Assembly (NCBI GenBank): GCA_051294375.1
Contig: CM119269.1
Coordinates: forward strand, 22,803,808-22,867,807
DNA: 64,000 nt
Origin: Paraspadella gotoi
Taxonomy: Eukaryota > Chaetognatha
Reading direction: 5' to 3'
Shown here: one piece after another, positions 10,417-21,060 of the stretch
How positions within the stretch are numbered: the first letter of the stretch is position 1
Layout: every line of letters begins with the position of its first letter
Position numbers and translations under genes: made by a program
The notes under the pieces: generated by a model
What the model saw: only the letters and a program-made list of their open reading frames with translations
What the model was told of the DNA's origin: nothing
Database searches by the model: none

Positions 10417-11638
10417 TATAAAATTTAAACCGGCCCAGCTTTAATTTAATTAGGATACTCCAAAACGAAGACATCTTTCCAAAAATCAATAGCTGGGAGG
10501 TAAATTTAAGATTTTATTAAAATTGTGATTGCTGTTCTTAAATCTTTTTTTCAGCGTTCTTTCATTGATTACTTTTATAATAATAATTTTTTGTTTTATA
10601 ATTAATTTAAATAGGTCATATATTTTTAAAAAAAGATTTAAAATTTTAGATAATTCATTTTTGACTCACTTGATCGAACCAAGGCTGGGAAGCTTAATTT
10701 TTATGTTTAGAGCTTTCGTAAAGTATATCATTTTCTTTCATTTTATTTTAAGGGCTTTCTTGAGGATATTATATTGTTAAATCTTAAATAAATAGTTTGT
10801 TTAAAAAAGTGTTAAAAGTTGAAAAAAAAAGAATTTAAAAACAGTGAGTTGGAAAATGAAACTCCGATTTTACAAGCCAACTTTCTCTACTCATTGGTCA
10901 AGGCATATCTTAACTGATCAATATAAAATTTGAATACATAAATGACTTTTTATATTTTCTACTCAACTAATTTTAAAATCAATGAATAACCACTGGTTTG
11001 CCAAATGACAGCGTTTTTTTACCGGCGCTTGTAAAATTTCACCATGTACAAGTGTACATTTGTGTCACCGAAAACACAGTTTACTGGGAATTCGCGTTCT
11101 ACACTAGCGGAGATTCTTCAGTCAGTGAGACTCTTGTCATAACCCTTCTTATTGGACCGGCGATGCTTCGAACGCCTTGGGACCGAAGCGTGGAGACTGC
11201 ATAAAGTCTTTTACAATAGAGTAAAAAAGAGACAAGAGGAAAGAAAGAGGAGGAGAGAGAGAACTACGTGAAGGACTTGATGCCATGGATCTCTCTCTAA
11301 AAAATATGAAAAAGCCCTCTGAGATTCATGTGTGGAGTGAAAGAAGCCAGGGCTTAGTTCTATTTTTTTTAAATCCTCCGTTTGTACCATAATTTTTTTT
11401 AAATTTGTGCCTCTCACTCTCGTCTCTCTCTGTCCCTTTCTCCCTCTCTCTCTTCCTCCCACTCTTTATATTTTTTTGTTATTTCATTTAGACTGCCTTG
11501 AAAAAAGGAATTTTTCAATGTAAATCGAAATATTAGCAAAAAAAAATTAAAAACTTAACTTGTATAATCCCACCAAAAAATGTCATATCTCAATATATTT
11601 CACCTGTGGCATGAGATGTTTCTTCAAAATTAAATAAA
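10417..11638. other. intergenic AT-rich DNA
   Basis: The short plus-strand frame at 10529-10780 is Phe/Ile-rich AT noise. The 11211-11462 frame is GA/CT low complexity. No gene supported. Confidence 0.5.
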
Positions 11639-11712
11639 ATTGGAACAACCAACATAAAAATTATGCATTAATTTTAATAAATTAGCTATCTTGCCCTAAC
11701 TTTGGACAGGTT
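11639..11712 (+). repeat. dispersed repeat family R1, copy 2
   Basis: Matches 82-167 over about 75 bp, ending in CTTTGGACAGG in both. It directly abuts the candidate LTR. Confidence 0.6.
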
Positions 11713-11721
11713 AATATTCGG

Positions 11722-11938
11722 TGTGCGAGCAAACAACAAACAACAACACGCAACCTCGCGTTCCAAAAACTGTCCTTACAACTTACCCTCGATCATTTTC
11801 CTCATTCTCTTTATGGTCATCTTTGACCTTGTAAATATCCATTGTTATAACTTTAGCTCTGAGCCCTTTTGACTGTTATCCAGTTTTTAACCTTTGTTGA
11901 AGAATAATTATCTTACTCTGAAACTTGTTGCGTACACA
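11722..11938 (+). repeat. candidate retrotransposon LTR (5' LTR)
   Basis: A 217-bp segment starting TGTGCG and ending GTACACA, giving the TG...CA ends usual for LTRs. It is followed after 2 bp by a primer-site-like sequence and then gag-like sequence. No second LTR is in the window, so the boundaries rest on position and end motifs only. Confidence 0.4.
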
Positions 11939-11940
11939 CG

Positions 11941-11954
11941 TGGTGAGCCCCGTG
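11941..11954 (+). promoter_or_regulatory. primer-binding site, tRNA-Trp type (degenerate)
   Basis: TGGTGAGCCCCGTG resembles TGGTGACCCCGACGTG, the complement of the tRNA-Trp 3' end used by several animal Ty3/gypsy lineages such as CsRn1. One inserted and two missing bases relative to that site. Confidence 0.45.
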
Positions 11955-11959
11955 AAAAA

Positions 11960-12990
11960 CAAAACAAAAAAAAAAGAAATAAACAAAAATATCTCTCAAA
12001 CACAGTTTTTTTTCTCTCCCTTTGATGGTCCCGTCGACCAAGTAAATTACGTCCCCCAACGCCCGCCGACCGAAGAGGAAAAAAACAATGCCAGTAACTA
12101 CGCCGCAACGCCTCCCAATTTCCGACGGCTGCCCACGACGAGGCTTCCACGGACGCCGCCCCTCGACATCTGCAACATCTCTCGAACTAAATCGAAAAAC
12201 TTTTTCAAATGTTTTACGACAATGAACGAAAGACTCGCCTCGCTCACGGACAGACCAAAATCCTCCATTCAGCAGACGCAAGCACGACTTTGCGTCAACG
12301 GAACTGCCTTTCCCCAGCAAGAAGACAATTGGCGCGACGATGCGCTTCCACAGGCGACGCCACCCGCCCCCGCCCTTCCTCAGAGCCCCACAGAAGAACG
12401 GAAACCCGAAGCTTACGACTTTCGACCCTGACCACATTGAAGAGTGGCTAACCACACCGCGGTGGAATTCGGCGCCACTGCGTCATCGACCGGCGGAGAG
12501 AAGAGCGCACATTTCTTCTGCGCAATTCCAATTCCCCGCCACCGCCTTATTCACAGCGCTTTGCGTATCGAACGAAGGCTCCCGACGCCACAAAAACCTG
12601 GCCGCCCATTTGAAAAATATTTATGAAGAAGATGCAAACCGACGCGCTGCAAAAGCTTTTGAAAATGACGTCATTGAAAGGCGTCACTCCCTCTCAGCAT
12701 TCCTCTCCACGATCGACGCCGTCCTCGATGCGCCTTACCATCGAGAACATCAAGGCCGCCATCTGGCTGCCGCCCCTCCCACAGGAGCGTAAGGAAACAC
12801 GCCGTTAGTAAAGACAAGAAGCCCGTTGATATCGCACCAAAAGACGCCGAATGATTTTTTCTTCCCATCCCGGCCAACCTTAGAAGCTCTGAACGTGGCC
12901 TCGACCTCATAAACGCCGTTACCTCTACGAAGTAGCAAGTTGACGAGTTACTGGAGTGGGAAAAACGAAATCGACAAACGAACGTCATTC
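11960..12990 (+). pseudogene. Ty3/gypsy-like gag remnant, frameshifted
   Basis: Gag-like segments occur in order but in three different plus-strand frames. PVDQVNYVPQRPPTEEE comes first, then a short MNERLASLTD block. A PKLTTFDPDHIEEW segment follows, resembling the capsid start of gypsy-type gags, with an EFGA...EKSAHFF segment after it. Last is ALQKLLKMTSLKGVTPSQ, resembling the family's L..LL....LGDRKPSQ region, then a later LPPLPQERKET stretch. Position behind a tRNA-Trp-like primer site supports the CsRn1/Mag side of the family. No zinc knuckle, protease or polymerase is visible before the 25-N gap. Frame changes could be decay or base-call errors in a gap-filled segment. Elevated GC and CpG set it off from the flanks. 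Confidence 0.5.
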
Positions 12991-13000
12991 TCTCTCTTTT

Positions 13001-13025
13001 NNNNNNNNNNNNNNNNNNNNNNNNN
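13001..13025. other. assembly gap, exactly 25 N
   Basis: Interrupts the element just after the gag remnant, so the pol region may be missing from the assembly. Confidence 0.99.
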
Positions 13026-13084
13026 GGGTTTTTGTTTGGCGAGGTTGTTAAGAGTTTCATTGGCGGAGAAACGTTGTACATCCC

Positions 13085-13111
13085 CGTCGTCGTCGTCGTC
13101 GTCGTCGTCGT
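13085..13111 (+). repeat. (GTC)n triplet repeat
   Basis: Nine GTC/CGT units. Confidence 0.95.
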
Positions 13112-13779
13112 TTCACTGGGCAAAGAAATCTCCCTTTCTGTTGCGTCCTTCGCCGTCAGAGAGAGAGAGAGAGAGACAGAGTGAGAGAGAGACGCCGGTT
13201 TTAAGGTCGCCCGACTCTGGAAGACAATATCTCTCGGTCGCCTCGCTTAAGGGGACCGTCTCAGTTTTTAATTCATTTAACTTTTTACTTTCCCTTTACT
13301 TTATTTTCTTTGGATAAAAATTGTTAAATTTTTTTAAACTTAGAATTAAAAATTATTAAATTTATTATTATTTTTTATTATATAAAGTGGAGGACGGAAT
13401 CTTTAGAGATAAATAATTCGAGACAAAGTAAAATGAATGTGAATTTATTTTAGCGTAACATCGAAAGGAAAATGCGTGCGAGAATAAAATAACAATGACT
13501 TTTATATGAACTACTTTGTTTACCAAAGTAGGAATGTGAAAGGGAATGGAATTTTAGGCCGAGAAATATTATTAACATTTTTGTAATTCACAGAATTCTT
13601 TCTCACAAACTTCACTATAACTTATAAACTTATAACGTAAAAACTATGATTGTTAAAAAAAATATTTTCTTTTCATTATTTAACTCAACTTTCTCTTTTA
13701 CTAACTTTTTCCATACTCATTCTTTTTGTTACTTAACCTTATTTTCCCAATGCATCCTTTTTTATATTGCTGTTTGAAG

Positions 13780-14310
13780 TTATGGTTAGGTATTAGGTAT
13801 GTGATAAGGGTTAAGGATTAGGTTATTGATTCGGGTTAGTAATGAGGGTTAGCAAGAAATGTTTAGGGTTTGCAGTTAGTGTTTAAGATATATATATTAA
13901 ATATTCAGGTTTTTTTTAATACCTATTTTCCCTAATCCTTTATCTTTTTGGCTCTCTTTTGTAAGAATACTCTATTTCTGGTCATTTTCCTAGAATTTAT
14001 TTTTAACGTTAAATTTAATTTAAATAGGTTCTTAAACTTAAAAATCAATCCTTAACTCAAATCCCTAACTTTTATCCCTAACCCTAACCTAATCTTTAAA
14101 CTAAACTTTAAGCAATTATCCTTAACCTTTAACCCTAAATATTAATCCCTAACCAAAATTACAAACTAAATCCTTTACCTTAATCATTAACCTAATCCTT
14201 AACCTAATCTCTAACCATAACCTTTATCTTAATCTTAAACTAATAAAATTTATTCAATTAAGATTTTAAGATAAAATGGGGCGTTCTGGGAAAATAAAGC
14301 CATATTTTTT
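13780..14310 (+). repeat. interstitial telomere-like degenerate arrays, opposed
   Basis: 13785-13870 is rich in GGGTTAG and GGATTAGG variants, whereas 14040-14240 is rich in CCCTAACC, CCTTAACC and CCTAATCC, so the two arrays face each other. The array ends at an ATAAAATGGGGCGTTCTGGG-like motif that recurs after the array at 18490-18750. The heptamers are degenerate, not true TTAGGG tracts. Confidence 0.6.
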
Positions 14311-14516
14311 TTCATCCTTAAATCTTTTTACCCTTTCCCCACTGAACCTCCTTACCTCCTCCAGTCCTTTACCCCTTAACTTACCCAATTCCCGACATCA
14401 CCTTTTCTCCTCCCACTTTTTTTTCCTTCAACCTCTTTGACTCGAAGCTGAAGAAAGAAAATCGTCCAAGCGAGGGTCTCCTATCTTTCATTAGTTAAGT
14501 GGTTTTCAGAGAGGCA

Positions 14517-14712
14517 CCTCTCTCTCTCTATCTCTCTCTGTCTTTCTTTCTTTTTTTCTTTCTCTCTCTATCTCCATCTCTTTCTGTCTCTCTCTCTCGC
14601 TTTCTCTATCTGTCTCTCTCGCTCTATTTCACTTTAAATTTCTCTCTATCTCTGTTTCTATTTTCTGTCTATTTCTGTCTACCTCTCTCTCTCTCTCTCT
14701 CTCTCTGTCTGA
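14517..14712 (+). repeat. CT-rich low-complexity tract
   Basis: TCTC runs with TATC and TGTC interruptions. The Leu/Ser frame here is compositional. Confidence 0.95.
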
Positions 14713-14879
14713 AAGATTAGTTTTGGCAACAGGGATTTTTCTCTCCCTTTTCGACTTCAAATCTAAGACCCTTGACACAAACTTTTCTCTAAATTAATTT
14801 CACTTTATTCTTTCTGTTTTACTGTTTGTGTATCTGTCTATCTTGATGTCTGTCTCCTTATAGCTATATTTATACAATA

Positions 14880-14952
14880 AATTATTTATATTAACATAGA
14901 TTATTTATTAAATGAATGGGTAATTATTATATTGGTTTTACCAATTTCATTA
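14880..14952 (-). repeat. dispersed repeat family R1, partial copy 3
   Basis: Reverse complement shares AAATTGGTAAAACCAATATA and CCCATTCATTTAATAAAT with 82-167. Confidence 0.5.
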
Positions 14953-15939
14953 AATAACAATGTGTCGGAGATGTTGAGGATGACCGATTAAGCTTCACAA
15001 GATAATGAAGGTAGAGGAGATTTTAAAAAGGGCAATTATAGATAAATAACCATTTGATTGATTATTGCAATCTTCAGCTCAAAATTTGTTTTTGACTGAA
15101 CCGGTCAACCCAACCAGCAGCCAATAATTTACATCTGCAGCTGACAATCTTATTCCGCTACTATCTTCTAAAGCTCAAAAAGTATACCTAAAATCGATAA
15201 TTAGTATCTACAGCCTATAATCTGCAGTTGCAGCTTACAACTTGTAGTTGAAGCTTATATTCTTCCTGGGAAGATGGGTATCTAGCTAAAGGTAGGTTCT
15301 GTCTAGTCTCTCATCAGGGAAAAGAGTTAAGTAGGGTAAGTATGTAATGGTGATAGGAAAACAGGTATAACAAAGGGTATCAAGGGTACATAAAAGGGAG
15401 AGAAGGGAGAGGGAAGGTTTGCAGACCCCAAGACCGAGAGGAGAAGTTGTTGTGCCGATCTCCAAGACCCTGATCCTTGACTCCGGGGATGAGGAGGAGG
15501 GGACGACGAAGGGAGGAGGAGGAGGCGTTGAGAGAGGGGAGAGAAGACCCGGGGGGGCGAAAGGCCCTGGCAGTAGGGTAAGCTTCTATCCTGTCTTCAT
15601 ATGCAATCAATAATTTGTACCTATAGATGTGGATAGATCTCGGGTATTTCTGAGTAACATTTTTTTAATGTTTTAGATAAAAATAACCAGCAACATTGAG
15701 AGGTTTAAAAAGGTATAATAATCATAGCAGGAAACAGCACCTACAAAAAGCATGAAATCCAATATAAGGTTTTACTTGGGGAAATATGAATTGAAATACG
15801 ACGTCATCAAGATATTGGCCGAAGAGAAATAAAAGAGCAATGTTACAATTATTACATAATAGCAACGGGTAAGGCTCGCGCTACATAGATAAGAAACTGT
15901 ATTTGTTGCCAATTATTTGCACCTGCTGATAACTTGTGG
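14953..15939. other. intergenic DNA with scattered CTGCAGCT-type units
   Basis: 15120-15260 contains diverged units of the same CTGCAGCT..AATTTGT.A type as the 15940 array. A GC-richer patch at 15410-15590 gives opposed short frames without exon character. Confidence 0.4.
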
Positions 15940-16165
15940 AAAAAGTGCAACATCCGCTAATACCTGTCTCTGCAGCTGATCACTTATATCAGCAGCTTAA
16001 TAACTAAATCTGCAGCTTTTAACTTGTAACAGTAGCTGAATCACTAAATCTACAGCTTTTAACCTGTAACTGCAGCTGAATTATTAAATCTGCAGCTTTA
16101 AACATGTATTTACAGCTGAATAACTAAATCTTCCCCTTTAAACTTGTAACTGTAGCGGGTAATCT
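15940..16165 (+). repeat. ~41-bp minisatellite
   Basis: Five or six units of the type AGCTGAATAACTAAATCTGC followed by AGCTTTTAACTTGTAACTGC, with substitutions. Confidence 0.85.
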
Positions 16166-16781
16166 ACTTCTGCAAACCTGCACTGAATTTTTTAACAAAA
16201 GTAAGTTGCGGCCGGAGGCTGAAACTAGTCTCTCTTTCGACCCTAATGGCATCTGTTTTGGTCTCTCTCTCTTTCTCTCTCACACTCTTTCTCAGTCTCC
16301 CACTCTCTCTTTCTTACTTTTTCTGTCTCTCTCGCCCTCCCTGCCCCAATCGTATCGGACATGTTTGAAAGAGCTAATGCAATTCGATTGAAAGACAGAG
16401 AGAGAGAGAGAGAGAGTGGGGAAAAAGAAAAAGAGACAGAGAGACAGAGCGTTGAGTCATGGATGGTAAGTTTTTCCCTGGTTTTTATTTCTTAATAACA
16501 AATGTATGAATCTTTATATTAAAACTTACTTTATTTATTTTTACTTTGTTTTTTTTATTTATGAACTTTCATCAAAATGTTTTAATGAAGTTATTTATTA
16601 TAAAATATTTTATATTTTGAAGATGATGAAAATCAAATTTTCTTCCTTTTAATACATGAAAAATAATATATAAATAATATTTAAATAAAAAATATTGTGA
16701 TATAAATCCTTTATTTTCGTTGTTTGGGACGATTAGAGACAGTTTGAGTTTAGTTTTGACAACGATTTTTATTTAATTCAA

Positions 16782-16823
16782 AACAGACATGTTTCGGCTT
16801 CATTTCAAGCGTTCATCAGCGTT
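16782..16823 (-). ncRNA. hammerhead-like self-cleaving ribozyme motif
   Basis: Minus strand: stem I strand AACG, core CTGATGA, an extra A, an imperfect stem II (CGCTT / AAGCC, loop GAAATG), GAA, a self-complementary ACATGT, then the GTC triplet and TGTT, which pairs with AACG. ACATGT can serve as stem III only between two molecules, as in the hammerhead variants with reduced stem III linked to Penelope-like elements. The predicted cut is between 16786 and 16785. The extra A after CTGATGA departs from the textbook core but is present in the copies that keep an intact core. Confidence 0.7.
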
Positions 16824-17574
16824 AGTGAACTTTGAAAATATTTTTGTGTAAAGGAAGAGAGAAAGAGAGATAAACAGAGAGAGAGAAAGGGCAAAGTTTC
16901 CAACACAGAGTTTAGAAAGGACAGTGGTCAATTGGTGAGGACAGGCTGAAGTTGAGAAAAGACAGAGTAAGTTGTGAAAAGAAGTGAAATGGTGAAAAGA
17001 GAGAGAGAGAGAAAAAAACAGTGCAAAATATTTACATTGTGTAATGTATAACAATAAGAAAAAAATTTAAACTGATGAATATTAGTGAAATATAACAATT
17101 AATCTACTTAATAATTAGTGAGAATGAAACAGGAAATTTGAAATTGAAAGGATAGATTTGAGAGATGAGTTAATAAGTAATAAAGTGAAATTAAAAAGTA
17201 AAGATAGAGCTCAAAATGAGCTGGCCCCCCTTGGCATGGGCAAATGAGAGGCATGATCGATGAGGCCGGGTCATTGGCATGTCATAGGCTGAGATGACAG
17301 TTGGATTGAGCTTTTCATGGATGCGTTAGGAAGAGTTCCCTGCGGGAAGAGCCCAAGTGCTATTCGCAATGTCTCTCTGGCCTGATACGCCTGCCGACTG
17401 CCCTCTTCTCGCCTGCTGGCGAGGCGGGCGGTTGTCATTCTTGCCGCTTTTGCGACAGGAGTGACGGACTCCCTCTCCCTCTCTGTAGCCGTCGTTTTGG
17501 GCGGCGCTCATTCCACAGAGGAAAGGACTGAGTTGCTACATTTGAGGAAGAGGCATCGTCTGTCCGTTGCCTGT

Positions 17575-17858
17575 TCAAGGTCTCCGCCTATTTCGTTGAG
17601 TGGAAATAGGGGAATCATTGTGCGGGCGTGGTGGTGGCGGGGCCTCCACCACGCTTTTGATAAGCGAATCATAGCTTGGAGGGAGGTCGAATCGTCCTCC
17701 ATCACGATTCAAAGAGGGCTCGAGGGCTTTGATGATATTTGCCTCTCTAATACCTCTTGAGAACCAGTTAATTACCGATAATGATCGTGGGCAGATCCGA
17801 CATTGTTTGCCCTCAAACTTGTTATTAGGCCATTGATCTGGGGACCTCGTGGTCAAAT
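17575..17858 (-). pseudogene. Penelope-like GIY-YIG endonuclease, C-terminal fragment
   Basis: Includes QCRICPRSLSVINWFSRG, then REANIIKALEPSLNRDGG and RFDLPPSYDSLI. The R-E-A-x-x-I and P-S-L-N-R-D-G-G-R motifs are hallmarks of the GIY-YIG endonuclease of Penelope-like retroelements, which nicks target DNA for reverse transcription. The GIY and YIG strands and the whole reverse transcriptase lie upstream of the truncation and are missing. The Asn and Arg of the conserved block are intact. The frame runs on about 30 residues with a Pro/Arg-rich tail to a stop. Confidence 0.85.
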
Positions 17859-18299
17859 CTGTTGTTGTTGTTGTTGTTATTTTAAATCATTATTTTTCGT
17901 TACTTAATTTAAAGACATCGTTTAAGTAAAGCTTTAAAAAAAATTAAATGTTTCAAAACAAAACGTTCGTTATTATACGTCAGTGTTACTTTAAAATATT
18001 AATAAATATCTGTATTTGAACCCAATAAGAAGAAAATAAAAAACACAGTTCCCATCGGTTTTAATGCGACTACTCTTTTTCCGAAACCGTCAGTCGCGAC
18101 CTCTTGAAAGTAAAAAAATGGGTAATTTCAAAGGTCTCTCTTCGAAGTCCATTTCTGGCACTCTTTTCGCGAGAATCCCCCATTTATGTTAGTTTATGCC
18201 AAAATTTAATTTTAACTTATATTATTTCCTTTCTTTTTCGTTGTGTTTAATTAGTTAGAGAAAACAAGTTTGTTTGTTTGTAAACAAGATTTTATTCAC

Positions 18300-18341
18300 A
18301 TTGGACATGTTTCGGCTCTTGCCTTAGCCTTCATCAGCGAT
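18300..18341 (-). ncRNA. hammerhead-like ribozyme motif, solo and degraded stem I
   Basis: Minus strand: CTGATGA, an extra A, stem II GGCT / AGCC with an 8-nt loop, GAAACATGT and a GTC triplet. Pairing of stem I is weak, so self-cleavage is doubtful. No Penelope-like coding sequence is adjacent. Confidence 0.5.
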
Positions 18342-18489
18342 TGTTTCAATAACAAATTTTTTCTTTAACATTGAGTTAGAGAAGAGGAGAGAGAGAGAGA
18401 GATGTGAATAAAAATAGTTGTTTACAAAAAACAAACTTTGTTTTCTCTAACTAATTTTAACTTAATATTTATTTAAATGTGTTGTTAAA
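18342..18489. other. flank with inverted AAACAAACTTTG segments
   Basis: An AAACAAACTTTGTTTTCTC segment near 18430 is the approximate complement of GAGAAAACAAGTTTGTTTG near 18257. The two bracket the ribozyme at 18300 as an imperfect inverted repeat. Confidence 0.45.
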
Positions 18490-18750
18490 TTTAAAAACTA
18501 CTCTTTATCCTTAACCTTAACCTAAACTTAAATCTTAAACCCTTATTATTAATTTGATTAATTTATCCTTAACCTTAACCTAAACTTGAATCTTAAACCC
18601 TTATCATTAATTTTTAACCTGAATCACAAACTTTATCCCTAACCTATTTACTACGCCTAACCGTTAACCTAATTTTTAATTTAAAAAATTATTCTAATTT
18701 CAAATTCAAAATAAAATGAATGGGCCATTCTGGGAAAGTAAGGCCGTTCC
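18490..18750 (+). repeat. telomere-like degenerate array with conserved 3' motif
   Basis: CCTTAACC, CCTAAAC and CCCTAACC variants, ending in ATAAAATGAATGGGCC, then TTCTGGGAAAGTAAGGCC. Organisation and end motif match 14040-14310, so this is a dispersed family and not a telomere remnant. Confidence 0.6.
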
Positions 18751-20279
18751 AAATAGGTAAGTTGAAAAGTTTCGAAAGAGTTCGATGACAAATGATCAGA
18801 GATCACGTCTGAATTCAATTAAAAAACGAAATTTATAGACGGCGGTCCCGTTAAGACTTTGCGTGACGATTAAGTCCTCTGGCGTTATCGGGGCCTCTGC
18901 GGGTTAAGTGCTTTGAGCAGTGCTCAATGAGCAATCGGTATTTCTAGATTTTTTTGAAAGGACAATGTGGGATTTCCACGCTCTGCGGGGATGAAAACGC
19001 ACTGTGTGATCGATATTTTTAGCATTGTTTGAGTTAAAGTCTCTTTTGTTTAACAATTTTGGTTTTATACTCAATCCAGTTTAAATTTAAAACTGAGTTA
19101 AAAATATTTTTCTAAATTGCTCTGAAATGTGAAATATATATAAACGCGGAGAGAAATCATAGCAAGTTTATATGCATGTACTAAGTTGTATTAAGCTGAA
19201 AACCTTTTTTAGTATTTTAATTCAGTTGACCTTCACCTTCTTCAAGGTCACCGCCTCCCCATAAAAAGAACCCGTCGTTGCCAAAAAAACAAGTTTGAGC
19301 AAACAATGCCCACGATCATTAGCGGTAATTAATTAATTAATTTATCAATTAATTAATTAATTTGATCCGACATGTTTGTTTTTAAGTTTTTTCGTCACTG
19401 ACCACGACAAAAGCAATGTTAAAGTTAAAAAAAACAAACTATAAACCAGTTATCTCCTAACCTATCCTTAATTATTCATAGTACCCTGTTACTTAACTAA
19501 CACTGAAACAACAACAGCTGTTCTTTTTGATATCCTAGTCTCGAGTTGACTTACCTTACCTTACCTTCTTTTCCTCTTCCTTATCCTAATCAACTGCTCA
19601 ACTTCGATAAGAATTAGAACGTCGCTCGCTATTTAATTTCTGTACTCTGATCCGAAAATTATGACCCCTTTTTTGAATTGGTCGGGTTCCTCATGAAAAG
19701 GTTACGAAAAAAAAAGAGATAATTGATCCATATTTTTGCCCTTTATAAAATACATATATATGTATACATATTTTTTGAACGTTTTACAATCGTTTTCCAC
19801 GGATTCATATTTAGTAATTTTGTAAAACTGTTCCTATTTAAATGAAATTCAACAACTTTTAAACAGTTGATCGTCAGTCAGTCACACAAACGGGTTTGGG
19901 GGTTTAAAACCCGAAAGAAAAGAAACATTTAAGAAATAAGTCAAGAATCGATTCGCCTTGAAAAATATAAAACCTACTAGCAGATGGGGTTTTTACATTT
20001 TTTCTCCGAAAAGACTTTCTCTCTCTCTCTCTCTAATGAGAAAAAGACAAGCCAACAATACAAAGGCTATATAATAATATTTTTCAAAACTCACTGTTTG
20101 ATCGTTATTCTTTGAAAGTCAAGGACACAAAAAATCAAGATTTCTTTTTTTCGTCTTAAAAAAATAAATTAAGCAAAAATTTTAAACTCGATTTTTCGCC
20201 CCAACTTTTTTTTTTATTTGATTTTTCTCTCGTCAATTTTGTCGAATTTTTTAAATAATTCTCAAAAAGTCAAACGGCG
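18751..20279. other. intergenic AT-rich DNA
   Basis: Contains a (TTAA)n-type palindromic microsatellite at 19324-19365. A CpG-richer patch at 18840-18990 has no frame that looks coding. Confidence 0.5.
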
Positions 20280-20590
20280 GCATCTTTTTTTTAAAAATTC
20301 ACTTTTTCTTTTCTCTCTCTCTGAAGACTCTCTCTCTCTCTCACTCTCTCTCTATTCCACCCACTCTCTCTCCGTGTCTCTCCCCTAAATTCGTTTCCTC
20401 AGCTCCTTGCCCCAACTTCTCCCTATTTCTCTCTCTCCCTCTCTCTCTTCTCACTCTCTCTCCCTCACAATCTTTCTTCCCTCCCTCTCTCCTTCAAACC
20501 ATGTCCTCCCCCTTCTCCCCTTCTCTCCCTCTTCCTCCTGACGTCCCTCCTCCTCTTTTACTTCCTCCTCCTCTTCTTCCTCCACTCTCG
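20280..20590 (+). repeat. CT-rich polypyrimidine tract
   Basis: About 300 bp of mostly C/T on the plus strand, upstream of the HtrL-like exons. Confidence 0.9.
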
Positions 20591-20814
20591 CTTGACGCCG
20601 GACAACCAAACGACGCCGGTTCTCGACCACAAAGCGCGCTCCGGCGCCCTCAAACAAACTCCCATCCTTTGGACGAACTGTATCTCCACGAACGGGGATC
20701 TTTCCCGACGCCTGCGACAGGCGAGGACCTCCGTATCTGGGCAAAAGGCGTGGAATACCCATCTCTTTGCTAAAAGGTTTTCGTCTAGAGACAGGCGCGA
20801 TTTTCCATCCGTAG

Positions 20815-21060
20815 TCAAGAGCGGGTCTGCAGACAGACAGACAACTGACAGGCGCGAGTCACCATCTGTAGACAAACCAGCATCTCCATCTGCTGACAAG
20901 CAGTTGCTCCGTCCACCTCTTTACAGGCACGCTTTATCTGTAGACAGGCGGGCTTCAACTATCTATAGAAAGACCCGCCTTCGCACCATCTGTAGACAGG
21001 CCCGCCTCTCCATCTGTAGACAGGCCCGCCTCTCCACCCCCGTCGATAAACCCGCCCTCG
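20815..21060 (+). repeat. 24-bp minisatellite (CATCTGTAGACAGGCCCGCC type)
   Basis: About ten degenerate units of CATCTGTAGACAGGC plus CGCCTCTC. The last two are near-perfect. Opposed frames (DRRAS / SADGD) are products of the 24-bp period. Confidence 0.85.

Larger units (their letters stand above)
16740..17858 (-). mobile_element. Penelope-like retroelement, 5'-truncated 3' end
   Basis: Reading the minus strand, a C-terminal GIY-YIG endonuclease segment (17858-17575) is followed by a ~700 bp non-coding tail and a hammerhead-like ribozyme (16823-16782). That order, endonuclease then terminal-repeat ribozyme, is characteristic of Penelope-like elements. The 65 bp beyond the ribozyme (GTCTGTTTTG..ATTAA..ATAAAA, then TCGTTGTCAAAA) also follow the ribozymes at 52682 and, more corrupted, at 38333. 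The reverse transcriptase is absent; truncation is at a (GTT)n tract near 17860. Confidence 0.8.
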
